Assembly (NCBI RefSeq): GCF_904846155.1
Contig: NZ_CAJGZP010000001.1
Span: 2,356,001-2,420,000, forward strand
DNA: 64,000 bases
Direction of reading: 5' to 3'
Origin: Psychrobacter fulvigenes
Lineage (GTDB): Bacteria; Pseudomonadota; Gammaproteobacteria; Pseudomonadales; Moraxellaceae
Below the pieces are notes generated by a model, which saw only the letters and a program-made list of their open reading frames with translations, was not told the origin of the DNA and did not search any database. This document shows positions 48,921 to 59,936 of this stretch, piece by piece. Both the position numbers and the translations under genes were made by a program. Within the stretch, counting starts at the first letter, position 1. The number at the start of each line of letters is the position of its first letter.

Positions 48921-50870
48921 ATGAAGTTCAGAAAAGACATTAATGGCATAAGAGCCTTGGCGGTCATTGCTGTTGTATTATTCCATCTCAATACCGCTTG
49001 GATGCCAGGTGGTTTTGCTGGTGTTGATGTCTTTTTTGTTATTTCAGGCTTCTTAATGACTGGAATAGTATTTAGAGGAATAGAACAAGAAAATTTCTCT
49101 ATTTTAAAATTCTATGTCGCTCGTGCTAATAGAATTATTCCTGCCTTAGCACTACTGTGCTTAGTATTATTAGCTTTTGGTTGGTTCTATCTATCACCTT
49201 TAGAATATAAGGCCTTAGGAAAACATGCTGCTAGTAGTGTTACTTTTTTATCCAATATTGCATATTGGAGAGAGGCTGGCTACTTTGACGCTGCTTCTCA
49301 TGAAAAATGGCTTTTACATACTTGGTCACTCTCAGTTGAGTGGCAATTTTACATCCTCTATCCTTTAATTCTTGTCGCTATGCGCAAGTTTATGTCTATC
49401 AAGACGATGAAGATGATGCTAGTAATAGGAACAATACTAGGCTTTATTTTCTGTGTTATTGCAACTTATAGATGGCCTAATCCCTCTTACTATCTATTGC
49501 CTACTAGAGCTTGGGAGATGATGATTGGCGGTGTCGCTTATCTTTATCCTTTTACATTACAGGAAAACAGAAAAAAGTTGGTAGAAAAGATAGGCTTAGT
49601 CTTAATTATTACCTCCTATTTTTTAATATCAGCAAAGAATCCATGGCCAGGTTATTTAGCCATATTTCCTGTCGTGGGTTCGTTCCTGATCATTCAAGCC
49701 CATCGTGACGATAGCTTCATTACAGGCAATATCGTTTTTCAAAAGTTAGGGTCTTGGTCTTATTCTATATATCTTTGGCACTGGCCTTTTGTGGTAGCTA
49801 TCTACACATTCTCACTACCCAAATATTATATTTATCCAGGCATGGCGCTGTGCATATTACTGGGCTTCTTAAGCTATAAATATGTTGAAAAAATAAAATT
49901 TAGCAATAATTTTTCTAGTTTCTTTAGCTACTTCAAAAGCAAACCGACTTATATTGCAGGATTTGTAGGATTACTAGGCAGCATGTTATTTATGAAAACT
50001 GATGCCATTACCCCTTTGCGTCTAACGGCAGAGCAAATATCAATCATAGAGCAACAACAGCTAGACCCCAGAACTGAAGTATGTGGAAAAGTTGAAAACG
50101 GCGTTTCTCCCAGCTGTATCTATGGCGAAGGGCCAGTAAAAGCAATCGTCATTGGGGATAGTCATTCACAAGTTCAGAACGTTGCTATTGGCAATAGAGC
50201 TTCTCTTGCGGGTGGAAGCATTTTGAGCCTAGGGCTTTCGGCATGTCCTACAATAAGAGGGCTTTACTGGGTAGATGAAAACGGACAAAACCCAGATTAT
50301 AATTGTGGACAATTAGTAGAGAACGCTATTAATCTTGTAGCGAAAGACTATCCAGACATTCCTGTCATCATCATTAGCAGAACATCCCTTTATTTTCATA
50401 GTTACAATGAGCATAAAGATTTTCATTTAGATCCACCAACCCATTTTGTCGATCAAATATTTCCTGAGCGAAATGAAGAGTACCATAACAATTTAAGTGA
50501 ACATATGATTAGTAGTGTTTGTGAATTTAAGCAGACTAATCCTGTTTACCTTGTAAGACCTACTCCTGAAATGCTACAAAATGTCCCACTAACGATGCTT
50601 AAGTCTTTTATGTTCAGTGATAAAATTGAATCCATAAAAATAAAGCTTGAAGATTATGATCAGCGCCATCAAGTCGCTTATAAAATGCAAGATAAAGCAG
50701 CCAAGCAATGTGGTGCTGAAATACTAAATCCCATTCCACACCTCTGTGATAGTGAGTATTGTTATGGTGATAGAAATGGGATCCCACTTTATAATGACGA
50801 CGATCATCTTAGTAGCTATGGCGCAGAGGTCATCTCTCCTATATATGACGTGGTTTTCGAAACAACATAA
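48921..50870 (+). CDS. Acyltransferase-3 with C-terminal SGNH domain
   Basis: A 649-residue integral membrane acyltransferase of the OafA/YrhL group. The AT3 domain (about residues 1-340) has ten or so helices with RKDINGIRALAVIAVVLFHL, GGFAGVDVFFVISGFLMTG and HTWSLSVEWQFYILYPL, including the conserved His and RxxR-type residues. The periplasmic SGNH domain (about 400-645) has block I VIGDSHSQ (Ser near 415) and a terminal DDDHLSSYGAE (Asp/His). Such proteins O-acetylate surface polysaccharides or peptidoglycan. The gene is more A+T-rich than its neighbours and is bracketed by two insertion sequences, suggesting transfer. The ATG at 48921 lacks a clear ribosome-binding site; a TTG 15 bases upstream is also open. 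Confidence 0.9.
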   Translation: MKFRKDINGIRALAVIAVVLFHLNTAWMPGGFAGVDVFFVISGFLMTGIVFRGIEQENFSILKFYVARANRIIPALALLCLVLLAFGWFYLSPLEYKALGKHAASSVTFLSNIAYWREAGYFDAASHEKWLLHTWSLSVEWQFYILYPLILVAMRKFMSIKTMKMMLVIGTILGFIFCVIATYRWPNPSYYLLPTRAWEMMIGGVAYLYPFTLQENRKKLVEKIGLVLIITSYFLISAKNPWPGYLAIFPVVGSFLIIQAHRDDSFITGNIVFQKLGSWSYSIYLWHWPFVVAIYTFSLPKYYIYPGMALCILLGFLSYKYVEKIKFSNNFSSFFSYFKSKPTYIAGFVGLLGSMLFMKTDAITPLRLTAEQISIIEQQQLDPRTEVCGKVENGVSPSCIYGEGPVKAIVIGDSHSQVQNVAIGNRASLAGGSILSLGLSACPTIRGLYWVDENGQNPDYNCGQLVENAINLVAKDYPDIPVIIISRTSLYFHSYNEHKDFHLDPPTHFVDQIFPERNEEYHNNLSEHMISSVCEFKQTNPVYLVRPTPEMLQNVPLTMLKSFMFSDKIESIKIKLEDYDQRHQVAYKMQDKAAKQCGAEILNPIPHLCDSEYCYGDRNGIPLYNDDDHLSSYGAEVISPIYDVVFETT

Positions 50871-50890
50871 TCATTAACTTGAATGGTTAT

Positions 50891-50924
50891 AAGGACACTA
50901 TCTAAAGATAGTGTCCTTTTTTAT
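50891..50924 (+). terminator. Terminator after the acyltransferase gene
   Basis: AAGGACACTATC (50891-50902) pairs perfectly with GATAGTGTCCTT (50907-50918) around TAAA, followed by T residues, 21 bases past the stop codon. Confidence 0.92.
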
Positions 50925-50980
50925 TGTTCGGAATAAAATAATAGCGCATGAGTGTAGTAGGCATAGTTAGCAATACTTAT

Positions 50981-52060
50981 ACCAAACCCAACAATTAAAG
51001 TTGCGCCCAGGTACGAGCAGTTAACGACCGAATTCTTTGTGGCTGTTTAAGCAAATTATTCCAAGCCAAGCAAGTGGCATCGACAATAGCCTCATAACTG
51101 TCATAACAACGATTAGATAGCTCATTTTGCTTAAGGTCTGCCATACTCTCTCAGAGGGATTGGGCTCAGGTGAATAAGGCGGTAGTTTAAGCATAGTGAC
51201 ATTAGCCTGATTCAAGCTTGGTTGATGCCATAATGCGCCGTCCATCACCACCACCGCATGACGTCCTTTTGGAACGGCTTTACTAATCTCTTGCATATGC
51301 AATAACATGGTGTGTTTATTAACGAAAGGCAGTACTAAGCCGACAGCCTTCTTTGTCGCTGGACAAAAGGCACCAAACAGATAAGCGGAATGAAACTGTT
51401 GCTGCTTGATCAGTCGAGGTCGCCCACCGCGGTAATGCCAAACTCTGGTCAATGAGCCTTGTTGTCCTATTCGAGTTTCATCTTGAAACCAGATATCCAC
51501 TTGATCTAGGCTCACATCAGTAGGCAGTGACGCCTTAACCTGTGCTATAAAGTTTTTTAAAAGCGTCTTGAGCTTGTGGGTCGGCTTTTGGATGCTGACT
51601 ACGAGCACTTATCCAACTCATATCAATACGCTTGAGTAGCTCGTAGATACCGTTAACGGTGTAGTGAGCGTTGTAGTGTTCTTTAGCCAATTGCTGAATG
51701 TCTTTGCGGTTAGACGACCGCCAGCGCGCTTTTCTTGTTCAGAGACTATCATGGCTTTAAAAGCGGCTGTGTCTGCTTCTGGCGATTTGCTGCGACGACC
51801 TCGACGATGACGATCGTAGAGACTCTCAAGTCCTCGTTCATAATATCGCTTCAATGTCCGTCTGGCAGTTTCAGGATGTATGCAGAGGTCTTTGGCAATA
51901 TCGTTGGTGGCTTTGCCTATACTATATTGGTATAAGATGAGCAGGCGTAGTCGGGCTCTGGGATTGCGCTCAGTCTTTGAGTGTTTGCCAAAGTCATGGT
52001 CTTCTAGGTTATGTATTGGTATAGTCATAAGTGGATTATACTATATATTTTGGGTTTGGT
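50981..52060 (-). mobile_element. Degenerate IS630-type insertion sequence
   Basis: An element of about 1,080 bases with ends CCAAACCCAA (left) and TTGGGTTTGG (right), flanked by TA on each side as expected for the Tc1/mariner-related IS630 family. It carries one transposase broken into several frames. The same GGGTTTGG-TA end occurs in repeat family A. Confidence 0.85.
50995..52028 (-). pseudogene. IS630-family transposase, disrupted by at least three frame changes
   Basis: The 5' part (51618-52028) encodes an HTH domain: RARLRLLILYQYSIGKATND, HPETARRTLKRYYERG, YDRHRRGRRSKSP. The catalytic part (51021-51608) has IWFQDETRIGQQG, VVMDGALWHQ and LPPYSPEPNPSERVWQ, the DDE set of IS630. Reading the intervening bases in other frames restores family-like sequence: IQQLAKEHYNAHYTVNGIYE follows a break near 51703, another break lies at the T6 run 51553-51558, and a third near 51135 would restore QNELSNRCYDSYEAIVDATC down to a stop at 50995. 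The breaks are not all in the same direction, so programmed shifting cannot explain them. The protein is almost certainly inactive. Confidence 0.85.
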
Positions 52061-52412
52061 ATTACCTATTAATTCACAGCTCAAGAAGACTGTAACTCAT
52101 TTAACAGACAAATAAAAACCCGAACCTAGGGCGATTGGTTCGGGTTTAGGGCGCTTCGTGTTATTATTATTATCTCTTCCGTGCTGACTTATCCTAAGTC
52201 ATAAACAATAACCTATAAGACAGTGGGCTGACCTGTGCTTGTATGGTTACTGCCTCAACACTGCATCCATGCCTATCCTTGTGTTGATGATGCTATTGTA
52301 TGCCGATCATCAGCGGGTAGCTAGACGCCAAAAGCACTATTGTTTGTACGCTTTTGCTTACATTCGTATATATGATTTTAATGGCCACCAAAAGATAATT
52401 CCAATGTCCATA
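52061..52412. other. Intergenic region after the IS630-type element
   Basis: A 352-base stretch with the terminator-like hairpin at 52111-52147 and a short TTATTATTATTAT microsatellite near 52160. No gene is supported. Confidence 0.5.
52111..52147 (-). terminator. Terminator-like hairpin
   Basis: AAACCCGAACC (52116-52126) pairs with GGTTCGGGTTT (52137-52147) around ten bases. On the minus strand the stem is followed by several U. It lies some 265 bases beyond the stop of the phosphatase gene ending at 52413. Confidence 0.6.
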
Positions 52413-53552
52413 TTATTCACAAACACTCTGTTCCTCTGCATGCTCTTTTGAGACTTTACGCCCTTCTTCTTTACCTTCTTGGATTTTATTTTCTGTTTCT
52501 TTAAAGTCCTCGGATTGCACTGCAGGCGCATTTTGTTCCTGTTTGCTTGCTTCTTCTGGCTCATACTGCAAAGTAGTCAATACAGGAAAGTGATCGGAAC
52601 CAATGGACGGTAAACGCTCGATATCAACAACGGTAAAACAAGCACTGTGAAAAAGGTGATCCAATGCCCAGCGTAAAAACGGATATTTGACATGAAAAGT
52701 ATTGATAAAGTGTCTGCCAACACGTGGATCTAACAGTCCTGATATACGTTGAAAGCGGCGGGTAGTCTTCGACCAAGCCACATCATTCAGATCTCCTGCC
52801 AGTATCGCCGTTTGCTCATTTTCTTTGATATGCTTTCCCACCATTAATAGCTCAGCATCACGCGTGGTCGATTTATCCGCTTCGGTCGGGCTTGGCGGCA
52901 TTGGGTGCAAACAATACAACCAAATCACACGGCCATTTTCCAAGCGTAGCTGAGTATGAATCGAAGGTATGTCATCAATCATTAGATTTTTAACAGTAGG
53001 ATCTATCAACTCAAGTTTTGAATATAAATGCATACCGTAGAGGTTATCCAATGGCACTTTAACCGTATAAGGATAATCTGACTCAATTTCATTCAGCGCA
53101 TCCTGCCATTTTTCATCTGATTCGAGTGTGATTAGAATATCAGGCTGCTTGTTCTTTACTAACTTGATGAGTTTATGAGTCTCATCATTGGGAGTTAACA
53201 CATTTGAAACCATTATTTTTAACTGATACGCTTCTCCCTCGGGCATTTTTTTAGCATTCTGAACTTCTTTTTTCCACAGCTTTGTATAAGGCAGCACCAT
53301 TCTTAGCTGAAACGCTAAAGTGATATTTAGAGCTGCGAACAGCAGCCACTGCCCCATTTGCCATTCTGACCAAAAAGCCAACATACCAATCCAAGCAATA
53401 ATACCAAGCACCATTATCTGAATACGTGGAAAGTCAACACCGCGTACCCACCAGTGATCAAGAGGCAACCAACCCCAGACGGTCACAAAAGCTATTAACC
53501 CTGCCAATAACTGCACACCATAATACAATAGGGAAATACCCATAAGTTTCAT
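52413..53552 (-). CDS. Membrane-anchored endonuclease/exonuclease/phosphatase family protein
   Basis: Three membrane helices occupy residues ~1-95 (LLYYGVQLLAGLIAFVTVWG, IMVLGIIAWIGMLAF, LLFAALNITLAFQL). The EEP catalytic domain (about 115-335) has VSNVLTPNDETHKL (Asn), LITLESDEKW (catalytic Glu), AILAGDLNDVAWS (GDLND) and GSDHFPVLTTLQY (SDH). The fold covers nucleases, phosphatases and sphingomyelinases; the substrate cannot be read from the sequence. The last ~50 residues are a charged tail (EEASKQEQNAPAVQ and onward). It lies between the IS630-type element and asd, on the opposite strand to asd. Confidence 0.88.
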   Translation of the reverse strand: MKLMGISLLYYGVQLLAGLIAFVTVWGWLPLDHWWVRGVDFPRIQIMVLGIIAWIGMLAFWSEWQMGQWLLFAALNITLAFQLRMVLPYTKLWKKEVQNAKKMPEGEAYQLKIMVSNVLTPNDETHKLIKLVKNKQPDILITLESDEKWQDALNEIESDYPYTVKVPLDNLYGMHLYSKLELIDPTVKNLMIDDIPSIHTQLRLENGRVIWLYCLHPMPPSPTEADKSTTRDAELLMVGKHIKENEQTAILAGDLNDVAWSKTTRRFQRISGLLDPRVGRHFINTFHVKYPFLRWALDHLFHSACFTVVDIERLPSIGSDHFPVLTTLQYEPEEASKQEQNAPAVQSEDFKETENKIQEGKEEGRKVSKEHAEEQSVCE

Positions 53553-53943
53553 TAACCGTTTATTAAATAAATTATGAGCAGATAAGAGTCTTCATCTTCA
53601 TTTAGGTAAATAAGTTCTATATTATATTACCTCATCCGAAATAACTGTTTACTTTAACATTTCGTAGCGAAGGCGCATACTGTGCACTATAAATCTCCAT
53701 ACATCTCTTCTAAAAAATTACAAACTGAATTCTTAAATTATACTGCCTGCGTTATTTTTATATAAGTCATCACAAAGCATTAGGCTCAATTAACGAAGTA
53801 AATAACCAAAAGTTATGCTAAGCATAGGTAATAGTGTGTTAAAAACAGCTAAAATTATCTAAAACACCTTGCTTTTCAAGCATATTCACGGCATTGTTAT
53901 CGGTTGGCAGTGCTACAAATAATTGTTAAAAGGATTAAATTTC
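53553..53943. other. Intergenic region upstream of asd
   Basis: A 391-base region between divergent genes. No lysine-riboswitch-like structure, repeat or small gene was seen. It should hold the asd and phosphatase-gene promoters. Confidence 0.45.
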
Positions 53944-55077
53944 ATGAGTAATTTAACGGTAGGCTTGGTAGGTTGGCGCGGAATGGTAGGATCAGTACTA
54001 ACACAGCGTATGCGCGAAGAAAAAGACTTCGACGGCATCACACCTGTATTTTTTTCAACCAGTAATGCAGGCGGCGATGCACCAAACTTTGATGGTATTA
54101 AGCCCAGCCAACTTAAAGACGCTCATGATATAGAAGCGCTCGCTGCTTGTGATGTGATTATTACCTGTCAAGGTGGCGACTATACGTCGAAAGTACACCA
54201 ACCATTACGTGATGGTGGCTGGGACGGCTACTGGATTGATGCGGCAAGCACCCTACGCATGGAAGATGACAGTATCATCATTCTTGATCCAGTTAATCGT
54301 AATGTTATTGATAGCGCCCTTGCCAACGGTAAAAAAGACTTTATCGGCGGTAACTGTACCGTGTCGCTCATGATGATGGCGATTGGTGAGCTGTTTAATA
54401 GAGGCTGGGTTGAGTGGGTTAGCGCCATGACTTACCAAGCAGCTAGTGGCTCTGGTGCAAACAATATGCGCGAGCTTATCAATGGCATGGGCGTACTACG
54501 TGACGCAGTAGCAGACGAGCTCGCCAATCCAGCCAGTGCGATATTAGATATTGATAAAAAAATCGCCCAGACTCAGCGTTCAGATGACTTTCCTAAGCAG
54601 TACTTTGGTGTGCCACTAGCAGGTAGTTTGATCCCTTATATCGACTCACAGCTAGGGAACAAACAGTCGCGTGAAGAGTGGAAAGGTGGCGTTGAAACCA
54701 ATAAGATTCTTGGTAACTCTGCAGACAATACCATTCCTATCGACGGCATGTGTGTCCGTATCGGTGCGATGCGTTGTCACGCACAAGGCTTAACCATCAA
54801 GCTAAAAAAAGATATTCCGCTAGAAGAAATCGAAGCAGCACTAAAAAATAGCGGTAATGAGTGGTTAGACTTGGTCGAAGACGATAAAGAAGCCACTATG
54901 AATCGCCTAACGCCAGTGGCCGTGACAGGGACATTAACAATTGCTCTTGGTCGTCTACGTAAGCTTAATATGGGTGGTGAGTACTTAGGTGCGTTTACGG
55001 TTGGTGATCAGCTATTGTGGGGCGCTGCTGAGCCGTTACGCCGCATGCTAAACATTATCCGCGCGCAAAACAGCTAA
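53944..55077 (+). CDS. asd: Aspartate-semialdehyde dehydrogenase
   Basis: Reduces aspartyl phosphate to the semialdehyde, the branch point for lysine/diaminopimelate, threonine and methionine. The nucleotide-binding start [18 protein letters not shown], catalytic-cysteine motif [16 protein letters not shown] and the C-terminal [16 protein letters not shown] are those of the gammaproteobacterial Asd. Length 377. The ATG at 53944 has AAGGA nine bases upstream; an earlier in-frame start at 53923 would add seven unlikely residues. A palindromic terminator follows. Confidence 0.97.
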   Translation: MSNLTVGLVGWRGMVGSVLTQRMREEKDFDGITPVFFSTSNAGGDAPNFDGIKPSQLKDAHDIEALAACDVIITCQGGDYTSKVHQPLRDGGWDGYWIDAASTLRMEDDSIIILDPVNRNVIDSALANGKKDFIGGNCTVSLMMMAIGELFNRGWVEWVSAMTYQAASGSGANNMRELINGMGVLRDAVADELANPASAILDIDKKIAQTQRSDDFPKQYFGVPLAGSLIPYIDSQLGNKQSREEWKGGVETNKILGNSADNTIPIDGMCVRIGAMRCHAQGLTIKLKKDIPLEEIEAALKNSGNEWLDLVEDDKEATMNRLTPVAVTGTLTIALGRLRKLNMGGEYLGAFTVGDQLLWGAAEPLRRMLNIIRAQNS

Positions 55078-55100
55078 ACTTATTCATATAAAATTTAAGC

Positions 55101-55131
55101 AAAAAAAGACAGCTTAAGCTGTCTTTTTTTT
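55101..55131. terminator. Bidirectional terminator between asd and the SOUL gene
   Basis: AAAAAAAGACAGCTTAAGCTGTCTTTTTTT is a full palindrome centred on CTTAAG (longest written half: AAAAAAAGACAGCTT). It ends both the plus-strand asd transcript and the convergent minus-strand gene that stops at 55137. Confidence 0.93.
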
Positions 55132-55136
55132 ATACA

Positions 55137-55802
55137 TTATTTCTGCTCATATCGAATCATCACCTCATTACGACGCATAAAAGGCAAAGTCCAAGGCGGA
55201 TTATAACGTGCCAGCTCAGGCATACCTATAATCTTTAAGTTTTGACCTTGCATCCAAGACTGCAGCGCCTCAGTTTTTTCAGCGACCTTATTGCTCCCTG
55301 CCAGTCCCGAAAACTTAATCACACCATAAGTCTGCACAGGCAACTCAGTAATCGTGATGTCTGGGTTATTGGGCTTCGGCAGCGATTGCATTGTATATTG
55401 ACTGGGCATAGTAAATTGTACGCGCCACCTCCCATCGGCTTGTTGCATACTCACTGGTGCAGTCATGGCAATTTTCTCTGACTCGTCACTGTCTTTATTT
55501 TCTTCAGAAGACATGGCTTCAGGTTGCATCATTACAGGTGCAGTCATACTGATTTTACTACTCTTGCCACCTGGCGCGGTATTATTACCAAAGATATAGT
55601 CCGCTAAGATCTTAAACCCTTTACGACTGGCAGCATCTTGATCGCCTGTGACCCAAGTCTGAGCCACAATCTGTCCATCATAGCGACGCAGCTCAAAATC
55701 ATCCGTTTGCGACAAAATCGTATAGTTAGGTTCTTCGGTCGCCATAGCAACTCCTGATATTAATAATGAGCTGCCAAGTAATAGATAAACTGCCGTTTTC
55801 AT
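55137..55802 (-). CDS. SOUL family haem-binding protein
   Basis: A 221-residue exported protein with a signal peptide (AVYLLLGSSLLISGVAMA) and a SOUL domain: YTILSQTDDFELRRYDGQIV, KGFKILADYIFGNN, KISMTAPVMMQ repeated as KIAMTAPVSMQ, and RYNPPWTLPFMRRNEVMI at the end. The family includes haem-binding proteins, but the biological role in bacteria is not established. The ATG at 55802 is chosen because GGAGA lies six bases before it and a signal peptide follows at once; an earlier in-frame start adds 17 residues. Confidence 0.88.
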   Translation of the reverse strand: MKTAVYLLLGSSLLISGVAMATEEPNYTILSQTDDFELRRYDGQIVAQTWVTGDQDAASRKGFKILADYIFGNNTAPGGKSSKISMTAPVMMQPEAMSSEENKDSDESEKIAMTAPVSMQQADGRWRVQFTMPSQYTMQSLPKPNNPDITITELPVQTYGVIKFSGLAGSNKVAEKTEALQSWMQGQNLKIIGMPELARYNPPWTLPFMRRNEVMIRYEQK

Positions 55803-55965
55803 AAACCGTCTCCATAGCCAGACAACGTTATTAAATAGTTGGTTATCTTTCAATGATACACATCCTATATACCACTTTCTAGCTTATCAATCCGTAATGC
55901 CTTATGTCTGTGTGTTTTAGTGTAGAAATCTCATTATCAGTCAATATAAGATATAAACTGAGTAA

Positions 55966-57228
<1,263 letters not shown>

Positions 57229-57277
57229 TCGCTTTCAACACTGACTTATAGGTTTAGATACAAGTTAAAGGGAATGC

Positions 57278-57315
57278 AAAAAGGGCTTAAGAATTATCTT
57301 AAGCCCTTTTTATTA
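57278..57315. terminator. Bidirectional terminator between tgt and the NSS transporter gene
   Basis: AAAAAGGGCTTAAGA (57278-57292) pairs with TCTTAAGCCCTTTTT (57297-57311) around four bases. A and T flanks let it act on both converging transcripts. Confidence 0.9.
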
Positions 57316-57366
57316 CCTATCAATTCTTAGAATTGAGCAGTTAGCTGCTATTAATAGGTATCTGTA

Positions 57367-58719
57367 TTAGCTCATCAATGTGGTAATAAAGACGACAATT
57401 ACTGCGATTGGAGCAACAAACTTAGCGATAATCTGCCAAACCTGCCAAGCGCCGTCAGACAATCCAAGCTCTTCTTGGATGCTACGCTGATCCATTCTCC
57501 AAGCAAGGAAAATAATCGCTGCAAGACCCGTCAATGGTAAGATGAACTTACTGGTAATCTTATCTAATGCATCAAAGATACCATTACCCATGATGGTAAA
57601 ATCGCTCCATAAGTTGAACGATAATAGAGCTGCAATACCCAATAGCCAAATCACAGTACTAGCAGCGATAGTTGAAACCGTACGACTCATCGGGGTACGC
57701 TCTTCCAAAAACTCAACGGTTGGCTCCAGTAGAGAGATCGATGACGTTATCGCAGCAAAGGTAATGAGTAAGAAGAATAACGTACCTATAATACTACCCG
57801 CTCCCATACTACCAAAGGCAATCGGTAAGCTTACAAAAATGAGACCTGGACCTGAAGCAGGATCAAGACCATTACTAAAGATAATTGGGAAGATGGCCAG
57901 ACCAGCAGCCAATGCAATGACTGTATCTAAGATAACGACTGTTCGCGCTGTCTTAAGCAGGTTTACTTCACGGCCCAAATACGAGCCATAAGCAACCATG
58001 ATACCCATACCAATAGACAGCGTAAAGAACGCATGACCCAGTGCAGCAAGCATCACATCAGCCGTGAGCTTGCTAAGGTCTGGAGCGAATAGATAAGCAA
58101 CGGCTTCACCAAAGCCGCCATTCATAACGTTGTAACCAACAATCACAAATAGAATAATACCTAATAGTGGCATCAAAATTTTGGCTGTTTTTTCAATACC
58201 ACTAGTCACACCAATACCAACGATGATAGCCGTGATGACCATAAAGACAGTATGCCAGATGGTTAATGTGCCTGCTGATGCTAGCATTGCATCAAAAGTT
58301 GCGGCAACAGAGTCGCTACCTTGACCTGAAAAACTACCTGTACCGACTTTTGTAATATAGTTAAGAGCCCAACCGCCAATCACACTATAAAAAGAGAGAA
58401 TTAAAAAGCCGCCCAATATACCTGAAGCACCAACAATACCCCAACTACGTGATTTACCTTCACTGGCTGCAACATCAGCATAACTGTTTACAGGGTTTTT
58501 TTGTCCACGGCGACCGATTAACCATTCAGCGACCAAGATTGGGAAACCAACCAGCGCGATACAAAATAAATAAGCAATAACAAAAGCGGAACCCCCACTT
58601 TCACCGACCATATATGGGAACTTCCAAATATTTCCTAAGCCTACTGCCGATCCTACTGCTGCCAGCACAAAGCCAAAGCTTGAGCCCCACTGCGCATGTT
58701 CTTTTTTATTGGTAGCCAT
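57367..58719 (-). CDS. Sodium-dependent transporter, NSS family
   Basis: A 450-residue transporter of the neurotransmitter:sodium symporter family with about 11-12 helices. The N-terminal signature GSSFGFVLAAVGSAVGLGNI followed by WKFPYMVGESGG contains the Na+ and substrate site of helix 1, and TLSIGMGIMVAYGSYL matches helix 6. Bacterial members usually import amino acids; the substrate is not readable. The ATG at 58719 has GAGGA six bases upstream; an in-frame TTG seven codons earlier is less likely. It is not in an obvious operon. Confidence 0.92.
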   Translation of the reverse strand: MATNKKEHAQWGSSFGFVLAAVGSAVGLGNIWKFPYMVGESGGSAFVIAYLFCIALVGFPILVAEWLIGRRGQKNPVNSYADVAASEGKSRSWGIVGASGILGGFLILSFYSVIGGWALNYITKVGTGSFSGQGSDSVAATFDAMLASAGTLTIWHTVFMVITAIIVGIGVTSGIEKTAKILMPLLGIILFVIVGYNVMNGGFGEAVAYLFAPDLSKLTADVMLAALGHAFFTLSIGMGIMVAYGSYLGREVNLLKTARTVVILDTVIALAAGLAIFPIIFSNGLDPASGPGLIFVSLPIAFGSMGAGSIIGTLFFLLITFAAITSSISLLEPTVEFLEERTPMSRTVSTIAASTVIWLLGIAALLSFNLWSDFTIMGNGIFDALDKITSKFILPLTGLAAIIFLAWRMDQRSIQEELGLSDGAWQVWQIIAKFVAPIAVIVVFITTLMS

Positions 58720-58912
58720 TTTTCTATCCTCGTGCTTCAATTAACATTGTCTATAACCATCCCTGATTATCCTAAATAGCATCATAATATTATGAGGCTA
58801 TTCAAATTACGCATCAATGTGACGCGCTCAGCAACATTAAGAAAGAATTGTTTACAATATCGTAGACGCTAAGTTTCTGCTAAGCAACCTAAAAAGTCAA
58901 GCAGTCATAAAC

Positions 58913-58941
58913 ATAAAAAGCCATAACAATTAGTTATGGCT
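58913..58941 (-). terminator. Terminator of the bamA-lpxD-fabZ-lpxA cluster
   Basis: AGCCATAAC (58919-58927) pairs with GTTATGGCT (58933-58941) around five bases. On the minus strand the stem runs into UUUUU. It lies 74 bases after the lpxA stop. Confidence 0.82.
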
Positions 58942-59014
58942 CAATGAAATACTAAAGATATTAACAACTATTTATGCGCTAAACAGAACTATTAAAAACA
59001 TCTGTTTGGAGAAA

Positions 59015-59794
59015 CTAGCGCACTACACCCCTCGCGCTATTCTCCAACGAATCAATCAATAGTTGAATTTTGGGCTCTTTGAACAGCAAATCTTCTTGTA
59101 ATATAATAAGTGCTTGTGCGGTGGTCATGCCAGACCTAAATACCGTTAAGTACCCTTTACGCAGAATCTCAATAGTGTCAGCAGACCATTTTCTTCGGCG
59201 CATACCCTCAATATTTAGACCATGAGCACGGGCAGGATTACCCGATACCATAGTGAACGCTGCCACATCCTTCAAGATTAAACTGCCACCACCGACCAAG
59301 CTATAATCATCGACACGGCAAAACTGATGAATACCTGAGTTGCCACCGATAATGGTATGATCGCCTATGATGACATGACCTGCAATACCAACATTATTTG
59401 CCACAACGTTATGATCACCAATCACACAATCATGGGCTACATGGGTATTGACCATCAATAAATTATGACTGCCTATCTTAGTGACGCCCTCATCTTGCGC
59501 GGTGCCACGATGCAAACTGCAGGCTTCGCGAATGGTATTGTGATCACCAATCTCAAGCCAAGTGCGCTCACCAGCGTACTTTAAGTCTTGCGGATCTTCG
59601 CCAATGCTAGCAAATTGATAAATTTGATTGTGCTTACCGATACGGGTTAGCCTGGTTACAACGACATGCCGATGCAATACAGTGTGTGCCCCTATCGTCA
59701 CCTCATCACCGACGATACAGTACGGCCCGATAACTGCGGTTTCATCAATCGTAGCAGACGGTGAAACCAGCGCTGTGGGATGGATCTGACTCAT
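59015..59794 (-). CDS. lpxA: UDP-N-acetylglucosamine O-acyltransferase
   Basis: First enzyme of lipid A synthesis: moves a hydroxyacyl chain from ACP to UDP-GlcNAc. A left-handed beta-helix of hexapeptide repeats (ATIDETAVIGPYCIVGDEVT and onward) fills residues ~1-185, with the catalytic-His segment NTHVAHDCVIG, then a helical tail. Length 259 is standard. GGCC/AAGG precede the ATG. It is last in the cluster; lpxB, often next, is absent within the window. Confidence 0.97.
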   Translation of the reverse strand: MSQIHPTALVSPSATIDETAVIGPYCIVGDEVTIGAHTVLHRHVVVTRLTRIGKHNQIYQFASIGEDPQDLKYAGERTWLEIGDHNTIREACSLHRGTAQDEGVTKIGSHNLLMVNTHVAHDCVIGDHNVVANNVGIAGHVIIGDHTIIGGNSGIHQFCRVDDYSLVGGGSLILKDVAAFTMVSGNPARAHGLNIEGMRRRKWSADTIEILRKGYLTVFRSGMTTAQALIILQEDLLFKEPKIQLLIDSLENSARGVVR

Positions 59795-59936
59795 AATGCA
59801 GGCCTTTGTATCATTTGGTGCAAATAAATTTCAAAACAGGACTTTAAAATAAGCTCAGCTGTTTCATTTTTAATAATACTAATCATTATAAATGTTTTGA
59901 CAATCAACGTATGGCTAATCAGTACTTCTCAGTCAC

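Noticed and set aside
52155..52172. TTATTATTATTAT microsatellite
   Set aside because: A short triplet run in A+T-rich non-coding DNA is not unusual.
52239..52451. 70-codon hydrophobic frame before the phosphatase gene
   Set aside because: It overlaps the 3' end of the phosphatase gene antisense, lacks a Shine-Dalgarno sequence and resembles no known small membrane protein.
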